Positions 43,928 through 52,883 of a stretch of DNA of 64,000 nucleotides are shown here, one piece after another (the first letter of the stretch is position 1; each line of letters starts with the position of its first letter). This stretch comes from Onishia taeanensis (GTDB lineage Bacteria; Pseudomonadota; Gammaproteobacteria; Pseudomonadales; Halomonadaceae). Below the pieces are notes generated by a model. It was given only the letters and a program-made list of their open reading frames with translations. It ran no database searches and was not told the DNA's origin. The translations under genes and the position numbers were made by a program. Location: the NCBI RefSeq assembly GCF_003268885.1, contig NZ_QLSX01000001.1, positions 526,659 through 590,658 of the forward strand, read 5' to 3'.

Positions 43928-44334
43928 TGGCTCAGGGCCAAGGACCGGCAGAGCGCGTATTCGAGGCCACCCGGCGACTGATCGGCAGCCTGATTACCAG
44001 CGGCGAGACGCGATTGCGTCTCGCCGTGGTAGAGCTCGAAGAGGAGAAGGCTCGTCTGATCACCCTGCTGCTGCTGGCAGGCGTCAGTCTGCTGCTGCTG
44101 CTGTTGGGCTTGGCGATGCTGACCCTGCTGGTGGTCGTGGTGTTCTGGGACAGCTATCGGCTGGAAGCCATCGTCGCCTGCGCACTGGCTTTGCTGGGCA
44201 GTGGCCTGGTGATGGCGCTATGGGTGCGTCGCCTCGCCAAGCGCCCCACTCTTCTCAAGAGCACGCTCAAGCACCTCGCCACCGACCGCGAGCTCATGAA
44301 CGCGGAGCGACAGCATGCCCAAGCCGACCACTAA
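43927..44334 (+). CDS. YqjE-like membrane protein (phage holin superfamily)
   Basis: A 135-residue protein with two strongly hydrophobic segments (about residues 46-74 and 80-100) between a charged N-terminus and a basic C-terminus. It matches the YqjE/DUF1469 family, which is grouped with holins by fold but is a housekeeping membrane protein. It lies between YqjD-like and YqjK-like genes in the order seen in E. coli yqjDEK. Confidence 0.85.
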   Translation: MAQGQGPAERVFEATRRLIGSLITSGETRLRLAVVELEEEKARLITLLLLAGVSLLLLLLGLAMLTLLVVVVFWDSYRLEAIVACALALLGSGLVMALWVRRLAKRPTLLKSTLKHLATDRELMNAERQHAQADH

Positions 44335-44632
44335 TACCGCTGCCCGCAAAAGCACCGACGAGGCGAGCCTTGCCGAACGCAAGGCGCAGCTTGAAACCCG
44401 CATCGAGCAGCAGCGTATCGATGTGTTGGTCAACGCCGAACACTGGCGACAGGCTACCCACGGCATCGATGCTTTCTATCATGCCGTGATGCGCTGGAAG
44501 GCACCGCTTTATGGGATTGCCGGGCTGGTAGCTTGGCGCAGCCTGCGCCGCCCGAAAGGGGGCAGGCGACTCGCCGGGCGTGCGCTCGGACTCGCCATGA
44601 CGGCAAGGCGTCTTCGCCGCCTCGTCAAGTAA
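44315..44632 (+). CDS. YqjK-like small basic protein
   Basis: A 105-residue protein with an N-terminal charged helix (SLAERKAQLETRIEQQRID) and a very basic C-terminus (RRPKGGRRLAGRALGL, then RRLRRLVK). The middle has a weak hydrophobic stretch (APLYGIAGLVAW). Its position, overlapping the YqjE-like gene by 20 bp, supports the assignment; the sequence alone would not. Confidence 0.7.
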   Translation: MPKPTTNTAARKSTDEASLAERKAQLETRIEQQRIDVLVNAEHWRQATHGIDAFYHAVMRWKAPLYGIAGLVAWRSLRRPKGGRRLAGRALGLAMTARRLRRLVK

Positions 44633-44644
44633 CGGCGCCTGTGG

Positions 44645-44674
44645 TCTAGCTATTAGGCGTCTAGCTGTCAGGCG
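44645..44674. repeat. 2 x 15 bp tandem repeat between convergent genes
   Basis: TCTAGCTATTAGGCG and TCTAGCTGTCAGGCG match at 13 of 15 bases. They lie between the YqjK-like stop (44632) and the CHAD gene stop (44681). Confidence 0.8.
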
Positions 44675-44680
44675 ACCGGT

Positions 44681-45607
44681 TCAGGGCCGCGCCACCTTCC
44701 AGAAGCGCCGATAACGGCGGCAAAAGGCCTTGGGTGATTCGGCATACAGCAGGCCTCCGAGCCTTCGGGCATCATCACGCAGGGTGAGCTGGCGGCGCGA
44801 CGCGCGCCACTCAAGTTCCGCAACAATCCCGTCTTCTAAGCCCTCCAGGCGCAGCAGCTCCTCTCGCAGCATCGTGAGGTCGTGTTCGTCGCCCAGTCGT
44901 TCAGCCAGCAACTTGAGTTCCCTGGCCCGAGCACGCTGAGCCGCAGGCCAGAGCGGGTGAAGCAGGCGCACGTGATACCAGTGATACTTGACCTGCTTTC
45001 GCCACTCGTGGAAGTCGCCATCATCACCGCTTGAATACGCCTGAGTGAAAGCCGCCCGCCCCTGGCCATAGACTTTTTTCAAGCCGCCTGCGATGGCCTT
45101 GACGCCCTTTTCCGTCAGCCGCCAACTTGGCAGCCGCTCGCGCACCGCCTCGAGTTGCGTGCGGGCCGACGCTAGGTGATGCGCGGTGTTATCCCCCCTC
45201 CCGTTCTCTTCGGCCTCCGCCCCAGCGAGCAGCCGGTCCCGCGCGGCGACCAGCGCTTCACGTACGGGGGCGAGCTGCCGAGCCTCGTCTTCCAGCGTTT
45301 CAGCAGGCACCAGGATATCGAAGGTGTCGATGCACACCTGTGCATCCCGGGACCCTGACAGGGCGTTTGCCGCATCACGCAAGGCGGCGTTTTCCCGGCG
45401 ATACATGTCAGGGGGCATGGCATAGCGCATCAGACGCAGCAGCCCCCGCAGCATCTTCATCCGCTTGCGAACCTGATGCACATGATCGGCCAGTCGCGGA
45501 TCGCTTGGCTCGACCGCCAGCTCAGCAAGGGCCTTGCGCAGTTGGCGATCGACGATCCTCGTCAGGTTGGCCTGCATGGCCCGGTCCAGTCGTAGTGCAA
45601 ACGCCAT
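44681..45607 (-). CDS. CHAD domain protein
   Basis: A 308-residue all-helical protein with conserved histidines and many basic residues: DHVHQVRKRMKMLRGLLRLMR, DFHEWRKQVKYHWYHVRLL and LGDEHDL. CHAD domains bind inorganic polyphosphate. There is no attached CYTH domain. The start follows GGGAGAA. It converges with the YqjD-like unit. A link to polyphosphate fits a phosphate-regulated genome but is not shown by context. Confidence 0.9.
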   Translation of the reverse strand: MAFALRLDRAMQANLTRIVDRQLRKALAELAVEPSDPRLADHVHQVRKRMKMLRGLLRLMRYAMPPDMYRRENAALRDAANALSGSRDAQVCIDTFDILVPAETLEDEARQLAPVREALVAARDRLLAGAEAEENGRGDNTAHHLASARTQLEAVRERLPSWRLTEKGVKAIAGGLKKVYGQGRAAFTQAYSSGDDGDFHEWRKQVKYHWYHVRLLHPLWPAAQRARARELKLLAERLGDEHDLTMLREELLRLEGLEDGIVAELEWRASRRQLTLRDDARRLGGLLYAESPKAFCRRYRRFWKVARP

Positions 45608-45737
45608 GGCATTCTCCCTATGCGATACACACGATGAGCCAAAAGCGACTCGATAATGCGGGCGACAGTTACCGCCATTTCCGAGACCTAGGGTTTGTGC
45701 GAAACGTCAGTGAACGCAGATAGTTTTCGTACACAGC

Positions 45738-46919
45738 CTAGAGCGACTGCCCACAGGCAACGCCCGACGCCCAAGCCCATTGGAAATTGTAGCCGCCCAA
45801 TTCGCCGGTCACATCCAGCACCTCGCCAATGAAGCGCAACTGCGGCAGACCATTGACCGCGAAGTCCTTCGACGACACACCATGAGTATCGACGCCCCCC
45901 ATGGTGACCTCGGCGGTCCGCCAGCCTTCGGTTCCCGCCGGCTTTATCGACCAATGATTAAGGCGTGCCTGCCAGTCTTCGAGGCGGGCATTGGACAGCT
46001 CAGCAAGCGGAGCATCCTGCCCATACCACTCACTCAGCGCCTGAGCGAAGCGCTTGGGGAAGCGCTCGCCAAGCCAGGTCGAAAGACGCCGCTTGGGCGT
46101 TTCCCGACGCGCACGGGCCAGGGCCTCGAAGGCACACTCCCCCGCCAGCAGGTCAATTTCAAGTTCGTCGCCGGTCTGCCAATAACTGGAAATCTGCAGC
46201 ATGGCAGGCCCGGAGAGCCCGCGATGGGTGAACAGCATCGGCTCCCGATAGGCACCGTCACGGCACTTGACCGCCACCTCGCAGCTGACGCCGGAAAGCG
46301 CCGCGGCGCGCTCCTTCCACTGCGATGTCAGGGTGAATGGCACCAGCGCCGCCCGGGTGTCGGTGACCGTGAGACCAAACTGGCGAGCGATGTCGTAACC
46401 AAAGCCAGTGGCGCCCATGCTGGGAATCGATAGCCCACCGGTGGCGATGACCACGGCACCGGTGTCGATACGCCCAAGCGAGGTCTCCAGGCGCATCCCC
46501 TCGCCTCGCCGCTCGATGGAGTCGACGCGGGTCTTGAGGCTGACCTCGACACCCGCCCACTCACACTCGGTGAGTAACAAGCGCACGATGTCCTTGGCCG
46601 AATCCGCGCAGAAAAGCTGTCCCGGCGCCTTTTCGACGTAATCGACGCCGTGGCGCTCGACGAGCTCGACGAAGTGCTCCGGCCGATAGCGCTTCAGGGC
46701 CGAAATGCAGAAATGCGGATTGCCGGAAAAGAAGTTGCCGGGCCCCGTCGCCATATTGGTGAAATTGCAGCGGCCACCACCCGACATCAGAATCTTCTTG
46801 CCAGCCTTGTTGGCATGGTCGATCAGCAGCACGCGCCGGCCGGCGTAACCGGCGGTCAGCGCGCACATCAGTCCGGCCGCACCGGCACCGATCACCACCA
46901 CATCGGGTTGGGAAGTCAT
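45738..46919 (-). CDS. BaiN/HI0933-type FAD-dependent oxidoreductase
   Basis: A 393-residue flavoprotein. The FAD-binding dinucleotide motif VVVIGAGAAGLMCA lies at residues 8-21, SGGGRCNFTN near 46-55, and IATGGLSIPSMGATG marks the second FAD site. The C-terminal GELGGYNFQWAWASG stretch is a family hallmark. The exact reaction of HI0933-like proteins is not established outside a few members. The gene stands alone. Confidence 0.92.
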   Translation of the reverse strand: MTSQPDVVVIGAGAAGLMCALTAGYAGRRVLLIDHANKAGKKILMSGGGRCNFTNMATGPGNFFSGNPHFCISALKRYRPEHFVELVERHGVDYVEKAPGQLFCADSAKDIVRLLLTECEWAGVEVSLKTRVDSIERRGEGMRLETSLGRIDTGAVVIATGGLSIPSMGATGFGYDIARQFGLTVTDTRAALVPFTLTSQWKERAAALSGVSCEVAVKCRDGAYREPMLFTHRGLSGPAMLQISSYWQTGDELEIDLLAGECAFEALARARRETPKRRLSTWLGERFPKRFAQALSEWYGQDAPLAELSNARLEDWQARLNHWSIKPAGTEGWRTAEVTMGGVDTHGVSSKDFAVNGLPQLRFIGEVLDVTGELGGYNFQWAWASGVACGQSL

Positions 46920-47336
46920 GCAGCATCACCCTTGGAGCCATGGAACAAGGGCGAGATGGTACCAGAGCGGCAGGGGACGCTGGTGATCTTCCCGGCTTAT
47001 GCCACGCTGGCCTCTCAGCTTGACCTTGAGAGTGGGCTGATAGAGCGGGCCGATAGAATGGGCTGATGATGCAAGCGCTGCGCGCCGGTCCGAGCGCCAC
47101 TTTCCTTGTCATCGCGGGCCCCTGTACATGTCTTGTCGACACATTGTCTTATGCACTCGCCGCGTATAAGGTGTGTATAGATTTTAACCGCAGTCATTGA
47201 TCATCGGCACACCTTACGATGAAGACTCACGAGGCGGCGACTGGGGCGATGACGACGGAAGCGCGACGTCCAACCACAGCCCTATTGCCAGGCAAATCTC
47301 CCTTCCCCCTAGCCCCGACCAAGAGACACCACCTTG
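46920..47336. other. 417-bp intergenic region upstream of the RND efflux operon
   Basis: No gene is visible on either strand. The part near the flavoprotein gene has a loose GGGCYGATAGA-like repeat at about 47033-47068. The part near the efflux genes holds the symmetrical element at 47167-47216 and the 8-bp palindrome TGTCGACA at 47134-47141. Confidence 0.6.
47144..47216 (+). promoter_or_regulatory. Efflux operon promoter candidate with paired 9-bp inverted repeat
   Basis: TTGTCT (47144-47149) and TATAAG (47165-47170) form a possible -35/-10 pair with short 15-base spacing. TAAGGTGTG (47167-47175) overlaps the -10 and is repeated in inverse as CACACCTTA (47208-47216), 41 bp centre to centre. 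This suits either two operator sites about four helical turns apart or a leader stem-loop. Confidence 0.45.
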
Positions 47337-48494
47337 ATGCCATTCTCGATGCCAAGGCTGCCCTTCCGATGGCTGCCACTCCGACGGACGACACGCCGCT
47401 CTCGCCTGGTCGTGGTGTGGCTTGCGCTCCTGATGACCCTACTGCCCGCGTTAGCCCAAGCGCAGGCATCCCTCAGCACAGTCATTGCCAGCCGCGCCGA
47501 TACCCTCACCTGGTCAGAACAGCTGGAAGCGCTGGGCACGCTGCGTGCGGATGAAAGCGTGACGCTCTCTGCGACTGTGACCGAGATCGTCAGCGAAGTG
47601 AGCTTCGAGGATGGCCAGCGGGTTAGCACCGGCGCTGTACTGATCCGCCTGGAGGACGGCGAAGAGCAGGCGCAGTTGCGCGCCGCCCAGGCGCTGCGCG
47701 ACGAGCGACGCAATGCGCTGTCTCGCGCCAGCCAGCTGCAATCTCGCAACCTGGCGCCCAGGGCCAACGTCGAGGACAGCCAGGCGCAGCTGAGGCAGGT
47801 CGAGGCACAGATCGACGAAATAGAGGCGCGGCTGGCCGCCCACCGGCTGCGTGCGCCGTTCGATGGTCAGGTGGGCTTTCGCAACATCAGCGTCGGCAGC
47901 CTGGTCACACCCGGTATGGCACTGGTGACGCTGGACAAACTCGATGTCGTGAAGCTCGATTTCCAGGTGCCTGAGAGTCGCATCAGCCTGCTGTCGAGAG
48001 GGCTACCGCTTACGGCCCATAGCCCGGCCTACCCCGATGAGCGCTTTCAGGGCCAGATCGCCAGCATCGGTACCCGTATTGACCCGACCAGCCGCAGCGT
48101 CACGGTCCGCGCCAAGCTGCCCAACGACGGGCGCCGGCTGCGCCCCGGCATGCTGATGGAAGTGACACTCGACGGCGCGTCGCGCCAGGCGCTGGTCATC
48201 CCCGAAGCCGCATTGATTCCAGAAGGACGCCGCCAGTCGCTGCTGGTGATCGATGAAGCCGAGATGACGGCGCACCTAAGAGATGTGAGCATCGGCGCCC
48301 GCCGCGCCGGCCGGGTGGAAATTCTAGACGGCCTTTCAGCCGGCGACCTGGTGGTGATTCATGGCAGCCAGTCCACAGGCGATGGACAAGCCGTCGAGGT
48401 GCTCGGCATCGTCGATGCCTCGACCACGGTCGCGGAGATACTCCAACGCAGCCGACCGGCTACGGGGGCCGCGACCAAGGCGGATGATTCCTGA
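47337..48494 (+). CDS. RND efflux periplasmic adaptor subunit
   Basis: A 385-residue membrane fusion protein linking an inner-membrane RND pump to an outer-membrane channel. After a basic N-terminus and a signal segment (VVVWLALLMTLLPALAQAQ) come the barrel-sandwich/lipoyl halves (SEVSFEDGQRVSTGAVLIRLED and RAPFDGQVGFRNISVGSLV), a coiled-coil hairpin (about 105-155) and beta-barrel domains. I start at the ATG at 47337; a TTG lies just before it. The stop overlaps the pump start by one base. Confidence 0.9.
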   Translation: MPFSMPRLPFRWLPLRRTTRRSRLVVVWLALLMTLLPALAQAQASLSTVIASRADTLTWSEQLEALGTLRADESVTLSATVTEIVSEVSFEDGQRVSTGAVLIRLEDGEEQAQLRAAQALRDERRNALSRASQLQSRNLAPRANVEDSQAQLRQVEAQIDEIEARLAAHRLRAPFDGQVGFRNISVGSLVTPGMALVTLDKLDVVKLDFQVPESRISLLSRGLPLTAHSPAYPDERFQGQIASIGTRIDPTSRSVTVRAKLPNDGRRLRPGMLMEVTLDGASRQALVIPEAALIPEGRRQSLLVIDEAEMTAHLRDVSIGARRAGRVEILDGLSAGDLVVIHGSQSTGDGQAVEVLGIVDASTTVAEILQRSRPATGAATKADDS

Positions 48495-51400
48495 TGCGCC
48501 TGTCCGATATTTCCGTCCAGCGCCCGGTCTTGGCAAGCGTACTGGCCGCCTTGATCGTGGCCTTCGGTTTACTGGCGCTGGAACGCTTGCCGCTGCAGGA
48601 ATATCCGGCCATCGACCCGCCTATCGTCAGCGTCGACACCCGTTATCCGGGCGCCTCCTCAAGCGTCGTCGAAACCCGCATCACCCAGGTGCTCGAGGAC
48701 CGTATCTCAGGCATCGAGGGCATCCAGACCATCAGCTCGTCGAGCCAGGATGGCGAATCCGAGATCACGGTCGAGTTCGGTCTCGACCAGGACATCGATG
48801 CCGCCGCCAACGACATGCGCGACCGCATATCGGGGGCCCGTGGCAACCTGCCGGATGAGGCCGAGCCTCCGGAGATCCAGAAGGCCGACAGCAGCTCGGA
48901 AGTGGTGGTGTGGCTGAGCCTGTCTGGGGAAGGCTATTCGATGGAAGAGCTCACCGACTACGCCAATCGTTATCTGGTCGATCGGCTGTCAGTGCAGCCC
49001 GGGGTCTCTCAGGTGCGCGTCGGTGGCGGGCGCGATTACGCTATGCGCATATGGCTCGACCGCCACGCCCTGGCCGCCCGCAACCTGAGCGTCGGCGACG
49101 TCGAGGATGCCCTGCGCGAGGAAAACGTCGAACTGCCCGGCGGTGCCATCACCTCCGAGGACCGGCAGTTCGTGGTCCGCCTGCCCCGAAGCTTCGCCAC
49201 CGCCGACGACTTCCAGAGGCTGGTGCTGTCCGAAGGTGCCGATGGCGATCTGGTGCGGCTCGGCGATGTTGCCAGGGTCGAGATCGGCGCCGTCGAGGAG
49301 CGCACCGTCTTTCGCGGCAACGGCGTGCCGATGGTGGGTCTTGGCATGATCAAGCAGTCCACCGCCAATGTGCTGGACCTAGCCCAGGGCGTGCGCGCCG
49401 AAATGGAGCGCTTGCAGAAGACGCTCCCCGAGGGGCTGAGCCTGCGCCTCAACTTCGATGCCTCGGTGTTCGTGTCCGGGGCCATCAGCCAGGTGGTGAC
49501 GACGCTGTTTATCGCCATGGGACTCGTCGTCATCGTGATCTTTCTGTTTCTTGGCAACCTGCGCACCACGCTGATTCCAGCGGTCACGGTGCCGATTGCG
49601 GTGATCGGCACCTTCATTGCCCTGGCAGTATTCGGTTTCACCATCAACCTGCTGACGCTGCTGGCCCTGGTGCTGGCCATCGGCCTGATCGTCGATGACG
49701 CCATCGTGGTGCTCGAGAACATCCATCGGCGCATGCAGCAATACGGCGAGACGCCGCTGGTGGCCGCCTTCCGCGGCGGCCGCCAGATCGCCTTCGCGGT
49801 GATCGCCACTACCCTGGTGCTGGTGGCGGTCTTCGTGCCGCTGAGCTTCCTTGAGGGTGACATCGGCCGCCTGTTCGGTGAATTTGCGCTGACCCTGTCC
49901 GCCGCCGTGGCCATCTCGAGCCTGCTGGCCCTCACCCTGACGCCGATGATGGCCTCCAAGCTGCTCAGCCCCGGCATGCATGAGAGCCGTCTGGCCATCG
50001 GTGTCCAGCGCCTGCTCGAGTTCAGCCAGCACCTGTACCGCACGGTGCTGATCCGAGTGCTCAAGATGCGTCTGCTAGTCGCCGCACTGTTTCTGGCCAT
50101 GCTGGGCGGCGCTGGCTGGCTCGCCACGGAGCTGCCCCGCGAATACACCCCCAAGGAAGATCGCGGCAACTTCTTCCTGCTGGTCAACGGCCCGCCCGGC
50201 GCCAGCTACGACTACATGCTCGACTACATGAACGAGATTGAGACCCGGCTGCTGCCGATGATCGAGACCGGCGACGTCGACCGGGTATTGATCCGCGCGC
50301 CACGCGGCTATGGCAACATCGAGACCTTCAACGACGGCTTCGCGATTATCGGCCTGCCCGACTGGGGCGAGCGGCGCTCGGCGTGGGCGATCATGGATGA
50401 TGTCCGCAGCCGGCTCTCAGGCCTGCCCGGGGTGCGTACTTTTCCGGTAATGCGCCAGGGGTTCGGCGGCCGGGTGGAGAAACCCGTGCAGTTCGTGCTC
50501 GGCGGCGGCACTTATGAACAACTGGCCAACTGGCGCGACCGTTTGATCGATCATATCCGCACCGACAACCCACGCCTGATCGGGCTGGAAAGCGACTTTG
50601 ATGAAACCCAGCCCCAGCTAAAGGTCAATATCGACTACCAGCGGGCCGCCGAACTCGGGGTTACCGTCAGCGAGATCGGCCGCACCCTCGAGACACTGCT
50701 CGGCGGTCGCAACGTCACCCGCTACGTCGATGACGGCGAGGAATATGAAGTGATACTGGAAGGCGAGCCCAGCGACACGCAAAGCCCGCGTTCGCTAGAC
50801 AGTATTCAGGTACGCTCGGCGCGCAGCGATGAACTGATTCCTTTGGCAAGCCTAGTGACGCTGACCGACTTTGCCGGCCCCAGCACCCTCAACCGCTTCA
50901 ACCGCATTCGCGCCATCACCCTCGAGGCCGACCTGGCCGAGGGCTATCCGCTCGGCGAGGCCCTGGCCTACCTGCAAGCCAGCGTCGATGAGCTCCTGCC
51001 CGCAGAAGCCCAGACCGACCTCAAGGGCGCCTCGCGCGACTTCATGGAGGCGAGCGGCGCCACCACCTTCCTGCTGCTACTCGGGGTGCTGGTGGTGTTC
51101 CTGGTACTGGCGGGTCAGTTCGAGAGTCTCGTGCATCCACTGGTGATCATGCTCACCGTGCCGCTGGCGCTGTGCGGCGCCCTGTTGGGGCTCTATCTCG
51201 CCGGGCAATCGCTGAACCTATATAGCCAGGTAGGGCTCGTCATGCTGGTTGGGCTCGCCGCCAAGAACGGCATCCTGATCGTGGAGTTCGCCAACCAGTT
51301 GCGCGATCAGGGCAGCGCCTTCCGTGACGCCCTGATCGAGGCCTCAGTGACCCGGCTGCGGCCGATCCTGATGACCGCAGTGACCACCATGGCCGGGGCC

Positions 51401-51592
51401 GTGCCGCTGATCATGTCCACCGGTCCCGGCGCCGAAACCCGGCTGGTGATCGGCATCGTGATTCTCAGCGGTGTCGCCGCGGCGACCCTGTTCACCCTGT
51501 TCGTGGTGCCGGTGGCCTACGACCTGCTGGCCCGGCACACCGGTTCGCCGCAGGCGGTCGCCCAGCGCCTGGAGCGAGAAATGGGAGATTAA
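48494..51592 (+). CDS. RND multidrug efflux permease (HAE-1 type)
   Basis: A 1032-residue proton-driven pump of the AcrB/MexK type with twelve membrane segments and two large periplasmic loops. The N-terminus MRLSDISVQRPVLASVLAAL is typical. The proton-relay acidic pair is visible in GLIVDDAIVVLENI on segment 4, and the conserved lysine in GLAAKNGILIVEFA on segment 10. No outer-membrane channel gene follows, so it probably uses a shared TolC-like protein. Substrates are unknown. Confidence 0.94.
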   Translation: MRLSDISVQRPVLASVLAALIVAFGLLALERLPLQEYPAIDPPIVSVDTRYPGASSSVVETRITQVLEDRISGIEGIQTISSSSQDGESEITVEFGLDQDIDAAANDMRDRISGARGNLPDEAEPPEIQKADSSSEVVVWLSLSGEGYSMEELTDYANRYLVDRLSVQPGVSQVRVGGGRDYAMRIWLDRHALAARNLSVGDVEDALREENVELPGGAITSEDRQFVVRLPRSFATADDFQRLVLSEGADGDLVRLGDVARVEIGAVEERTVFRGNGVPMVGLGMIKQSTANVLDLAQGVRAEMERLQKTLPEGLSLRLNFDASVFVSGAISQVVTTLFIAMGLVVIVIFLFLGNLRTTLIPAVTVPIAVIGTFIALAVFGFTINLLTLLALVLAIGLIVDDAIVVLENIHRRMQQYGETPLVAAFRGGRQIAFAVIATTLVLVAVFVPLSFLEGDIGRLFGEFALTLSAAVAISSLLALTLTPMMASKLLSPGMHESRLAIGVQRLLEFSQHLYRTVLIRVLKMRLLVAALFLAMLGGAGWLATELPREYTPKEDRGNFFLLVNGPPGASYDYMLDYMNEIETRLLPMIETGDVDRVLIRAPRGYGNIETFNDGFAIIGLPDWGERRSAWAIMDDVRSRLSGLPGVRTFPVMRQGFGGRVEKPVQFVLGGGTYEQLANWRDRLIDHIRTDNPRLIGLESDFDETQPQLKVNIDYQRAAELGVTVSEIGRTLETLLGGRNVTRYVDDGEEYEVILEGEPSDTQSPRSLDSIQVRSARSDELIPLASLVTLTDFAGPSTLNRFNRIRAITLEADLAEGYPLGEALAYLQASVDELLPAEAQTDLKGASRDFMEASGATTFLLLLGVLVVFLVLAGQFESLVHPLVIMLTVPLALCGALLGLYLAGQSLNLYSQVGLVMLVGLAAKNGILIVEFANQLRDQGSAFRDALIEASVTRLRPILMTAVTTMAGAVPLIMSTGPGAETRLVIGIVILSGVAAATLFTLFVVPVAYDLLARHTGSPQAVAQRLEREMGD

Positions 51593-51803
51593 ACGCTAGC
51601 CGAGGGACCCGGCCGCCGAGCTTGATGAAGAATGCCTAGCCTGATGAGTCCGCAGCTCTCGATGGCGTCGCCGGGTTCTTCGCGCCAGCCAGAGCAGCGG
51701 CGTGGCGGCTGCTATGCTTCAGAACAGAATGATGCTTTCACCGGAGTTGAAACGACACTTCTGACAGCCAGCCGCCACCCACCGGCCAAGAGGAATCACT
51801 GCC

Positions 51804-52220
51804 ATGATCGAATTTCTGCCCCCCGGGGCCAGCCATGTTGTCGCCCTGCGCGCCAGCGGACGAGTGAACGCCGATGACCTGCAAGAAGCCATCGACGCCA
51901 TTGAGGCCCTGAAGAAGACACATCCCCGAATCAGCCTCTACACCGAGATCGACGAGATGCGCTGGATGACCCTGACCGCCATGCTGCGTGACCTGGGCTA
52001 TGGCCTGACTCAGATCGGCGATATGGCGCATTATCACCGCGCTGCCGTGGTCACCGACCACAATTGGCTGCGTCCGCTGGCCTCCCTCGAGAACCATCTC
52101 TTCAAACCCTTCGAGGTGCGTATCTTCGACACCCACCACCGGGATGAAGCCAAGGAATGGGTTCGCGACCTACCTGAGGCGCCCCAGGCCGCCGATGCCG
52201 ACGAGGCAACGGCCGGTTAG
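51804..52220 (+). CDS. SpoIIAA-like STAS superfamily protein
   Basis: A 138-residue cytosolic protein of the SpoIIAA-like (DUF3478) family: GRVNADDLQEAI, a long helix, SLYTEIDEM and RAAVVTDHNWLRPLASL are characteristic. The role is unknown; homologues are CRAL-TRIO/STAS-like and bind small hydrophobic ligands. The start follows AGAGGAA. It lies 211 bp after the efflux pump and is probably a separate unit. Confidence 0.85.
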   Translation: MIEFLPPGASHVVALRASGRVNADDLQEAIDAIEALKKTHPRISLYTEIDEMRWMTLTAMLRDLGYGLTQIGDMAHYHRAAVVTDHNWLRPLASLENHLFKPFEVRIFDTHHRDEAKEWVRDLPEAPQAADADEATAG

Positions 52221-52253
52221 CGGCTCACAGGTTTAGGCTGCGGTCTCGGCTAT

Positions 52254-52688
52254 TCAGCATTCGCCCATGCGCTGAGCCTCGATGGTGGTGTGCATCTTGA
52301 GCTCGCCCATCGGCGTGGTGGTGTCGATGTCCACACTGCCCTCGGCGCGTTCACCGAGGAAACGCATGTTGCCATCGATGTTCGCCTCACCGCCGGAACC
52401 GCGACACATCATGCGGTAATCCATGCGATCCCGGCCGATGGTCGATTCGATCACCTCGCAACCGTCCTGCTCCTGAATCATGGAGCGTTGGGCATCGGCG
52501 ATGTCGGCTTCGGTCAGACATTCCTGGTGGGATTCCGTCTGATCGGGAATCGGCAGGTCGCCCTCGACATGGGTCATGCTGCTGAACGCCCACATCCCGG
52601 GTACCAGATTCGGCGCTCCCCCTTGCGCCATGACCGGCAGGGGGAGCATCAGCAGGGCGGCAACAAAGAGCAAAACGATAGCGGGCAT
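52254..52688 (-). CDS. Periplasmic DUF3617-like protein
   Basis: A 144-residue exported protein with a signal peptide (IVLLFVAALLMLPLPVMAQ). The mature part begins with PGMWAFSSMTHVEG and has cysteines in QECLTEADI, DGCEV, MMCRG and the terminal GEC, fitting two disulfides. This is the DUF3617 pattern; the function is unknown. I start at the ATG at 52688, nine bases after GGAG. It converges with the SpoIIAA-like gene. Confidence 0.8.
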   Translation of the reverse strand: MPAIVLLFVAALLMLPLPVMAQGGAPNLVPGMWAFSSMTHVEGDLPIPDQTESHQECLTEADIADAQRSMIQEQDGCEVIESTIGRDRMDYRMMCRGSGGEANIDGNMRFLGERAEGSVDIDTTTPMGELKMHTTIEAQRMGEC

Positions 52689-52883
52689 GTGGCACATCTC
52701 CGAGGGTGGCTGTTGGCTCCTCAAGCGTAGCTCAATACAGGCTCAACCCAAGCTAAGGCGAAGGACGAAAGGCATAAAACCAAGCCGCTGCTAATATGGT
52801 CCTTGGCATGAGGCATTGCGTCTTATCACCCGTCATTTTCCACCGCCTATCGTTGCCCTTCATTTAAGCTGCCAGGAATCCAT

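Noticed and set aside
43927..44334. A phage holin indicating prophage
   Set aside because: It is the YqjE-like member of a housekeeping YqjD-E-K unit; no other phage genes lie nearby.
52725..52883. A SAM or related riboswitch upstream of the MetY gene
   Set aside because: The leader is short, and I could not draw a convincing known fold in it.
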